The notes below the pieces were generated by a model. That model ran no database searches, was not told where the DNA came from, and saw nothing but the letters and a program-made list of their open reading frames with translations. The position numbers and the translations under genes are program-made. A stretch of 64,000 nucleotides of DNA. It comes from Bacteroides finegoldii DSM 17565. Its GTDB lineage: Bacteria; Bacteroidota; Bacteroidia; Bacteroidales; Bacteroidaceae. The stretch spans positions 48,167 to 112,166 of the forward strand of contig NZ_GG688330.1 in NCBI RefSeq assembly GCF_000156195.1. The letters are read 5' to 3'. This document shows, piece by piece, positions 63,218 through 64,000 of the stretch (positions are counted from its first letter, which is position 1; each line of letters starts with the position of its first letter).

Positions 63218-63889
63218 ATGGATAGAGAGAAAGAGCATATCATAGCGGATAAGACAATGTTGCAGGTGGCAAGAGTCACTTCGATGGTGTTTACCCCGTT
63301 TTCTATTCCGTTTTTGTCATTTCTGGTGCTATTCCTGTTTTCTTATCTCCGTATCATGCCGATGGTATATAAGTTGATTGTATTGGGAATTGTCTATTGC
63401 TTTACTATATTGACTCCCACTATAACCATCTTTCTGTTCCGCAAGATCAATGGTTTTGCCCGTCAGGAGCTGGGCGAACGGAAGAAACGTTTTGTACCTA
63501 TCCTGCTGACTATCATTTCGTATGTATTCTGCCTGCTGATGATGCGTAGGCTGAATCTGCCTTGGTACATGACCGGCATTATTCTGGCTTCTCTCGTAGT
63601 CTCCATTATTTGTATAGCAGTAAATCTGAGATGGAAACTGAGCGAGCACATGGCGGGCATAGGCGGAGTGATAGGCGGATTGGTTTCCTTTAGCGCCTTG
63701 TTCGGTTATAACCCGGTAGGGTGGCTGTGCCTGTTTATATTGATAGCCGGTGTGCTGGGTTCTGCCCGTATCATTCTGGGACATCATACGCTGGGAGAGG
63801 TCATTTCCGGTTTTACGGTCGGCCTGGTATGCGCCCTTTTGGTGCTTCATCCGGTGAGTAATATCTTATTTCGAGTATTTTTATTTTAA
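63218..63889 (+). CDS. PAP2-like membrane protein
   Basis: 223 residues from the ATG at 63218; a TTG at 63212 adds two residues and is less likely. About six hydrophobic helices. The C-terminal half matches the lipid-phosphatase (PAP2) pattern, with SEHMAGIGGVIGG as motif 2 and SARIILGHHTLGEVISG as motif 3, the two catalytic histidines lying in these. The first motif (KxxxxxxRP) is not evident, since the N-terminal part has only KKRFVP, so activity is uncertain. It starts 21 bases after rpoN and is probably co-transcribed. Confidence 0.75.
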   Translation: MDREKEHIIADKTMLQVARVTSMVFTPFSIPFLSFLVLFLFSYLRIMPMVYKLIVLGIVYCFTILTPTITIFLFRKINGFARQELGERKKRFVPILLTIISYVFCLLMMRRLNLPWYMTGIILASLVVSIICIAVNLRWKLSEHMAGIGGVIGGLVSFSALFGYNPVGWLCLFILIAGVLGSARIILGHHTLGEVISGFTVGLVCALLVLHPVSNILFRVFLF

Positions 63890-63918
63890 AACAGTATAAA
63901 TCCTAAAAACTAATTATT

Positions 63919-64000
63919 ATGAACTTTCCACAGAATTTGAAGTACACGAACGAACATGAATGGATACGCGTAGAAGGAGACATTGCATACGTAGGTATCA
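63919..64000 (+). CDS. gcvH: Glycine cleavage system H protein, 5' part
   Basis: The frame opens at 63919 with MNFPQNLKYTNEHEWIRVEG and continues DIAYVGI to the window edge. NEHEWIRVEGDIAYVGI is the highly conserved N-terminus of GcvH, the lipoyl carrier of the glycine cleavage complex. The lipoyl lysine and the rest are outside the window. It begins 29 bases after the PAP2-like gene on the same strand. Confidence 0.92.
   Translation, partial: MNFPQNLKYTNEHEWIRVEGDIAYVGI

Overview
The window is chromosomal DNA of a gut Bacteroides, probably near B. thetaiotaomicron, B. ovatus, B. xylanisolvens or B. caccae (species inferred, not proven). The evidence is three SusC/SusD pairs, a hybrid two-component regulator, a gadB-glsA-gadC acid-resistance block, ptb-buk, and promoters of the Bacteroidetes type (TTG, then about 19 bases, then TAnnTTTG) with AT-rich leaders lacking strong Shine-Dalgarno sites. 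No plasmid, phage or CRISPR was seen. The only mobile DNA is the last 44 codons of a transposase at the left edge.

Layout. 1-135: end of an IS transposase. 250-455: tRNA-Phe and tRNA-Pro with their promoter. 594-4804 (minus): gadC, glsA, gadB, giving glutamine to glutamate to GABA acid resistance. 4995-7121: two small-molecule transporters. 7214-9457 (minus): HIT protein, greA with a possible attenuated leader, and a thioredoxin-fold lipoprotein without its CxxC. 9654-11780: pnp, followed by a 550-base convergent spacer holding four 22-base-spaced palindromes. 12330-14374 (minus): ptb-buk. 14562-16960: S66 carboxypeptidase, glutaminyl-cyclase-like lipoprotein, sufE.

17101-26565 is a five-gene SusCD operon (TonB-dependent porin, SusD, unknown lipoprotein, M16 zinc protease, ChaN-like protein). 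It has no carbohydrate enzyme and looks built for peptides or haem-peptides. 26555-31781 (minus) is a compact operon: calcium P-type ATPase, HAD phosphatase, ribF, a possible 29-residue membrane protein, and a CPBP protease. A rubredoxin follows on the plus strand.

32293-55861 is a glycosaminoglycan utilization locus of the heparin/heparan type. A PL12 heparinase III-like lyase and a GH88 unsaturated glucuronyl hydrolase run leftward. Across a 610-base divergent control region, two SusC/SusD pairs, a large lipid-anchored heparinase II/III-fold lyase and two paralogous surface lipoproteins run rightward. A full hybrid two-component regulator on the opposite strand closes the locus. Inferred scheme: surface lyase and lipoproteins capture and cut the chain, SusCD imports it, periplasmic PL12 makes unsaturated disaccharides, GH88 removes the unsaturated uronate, and the regulator senses a product. 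No sulfatase is present.

56139-64000 is housekeeping: Na/Pi cotransporter, a nucleoside kinase with a ThrRS-like N-terminus, a small membrane protein, aminopeptidase P, rpoN, a PAP2-type membrane protein and the start of gcvH.

The best candidates for something undescribed are the SusCD-M16-ChaN operon, the sulfatase-free GAG locus with its twin lipoproteins, the 22-base palindrome array and the greA leader.
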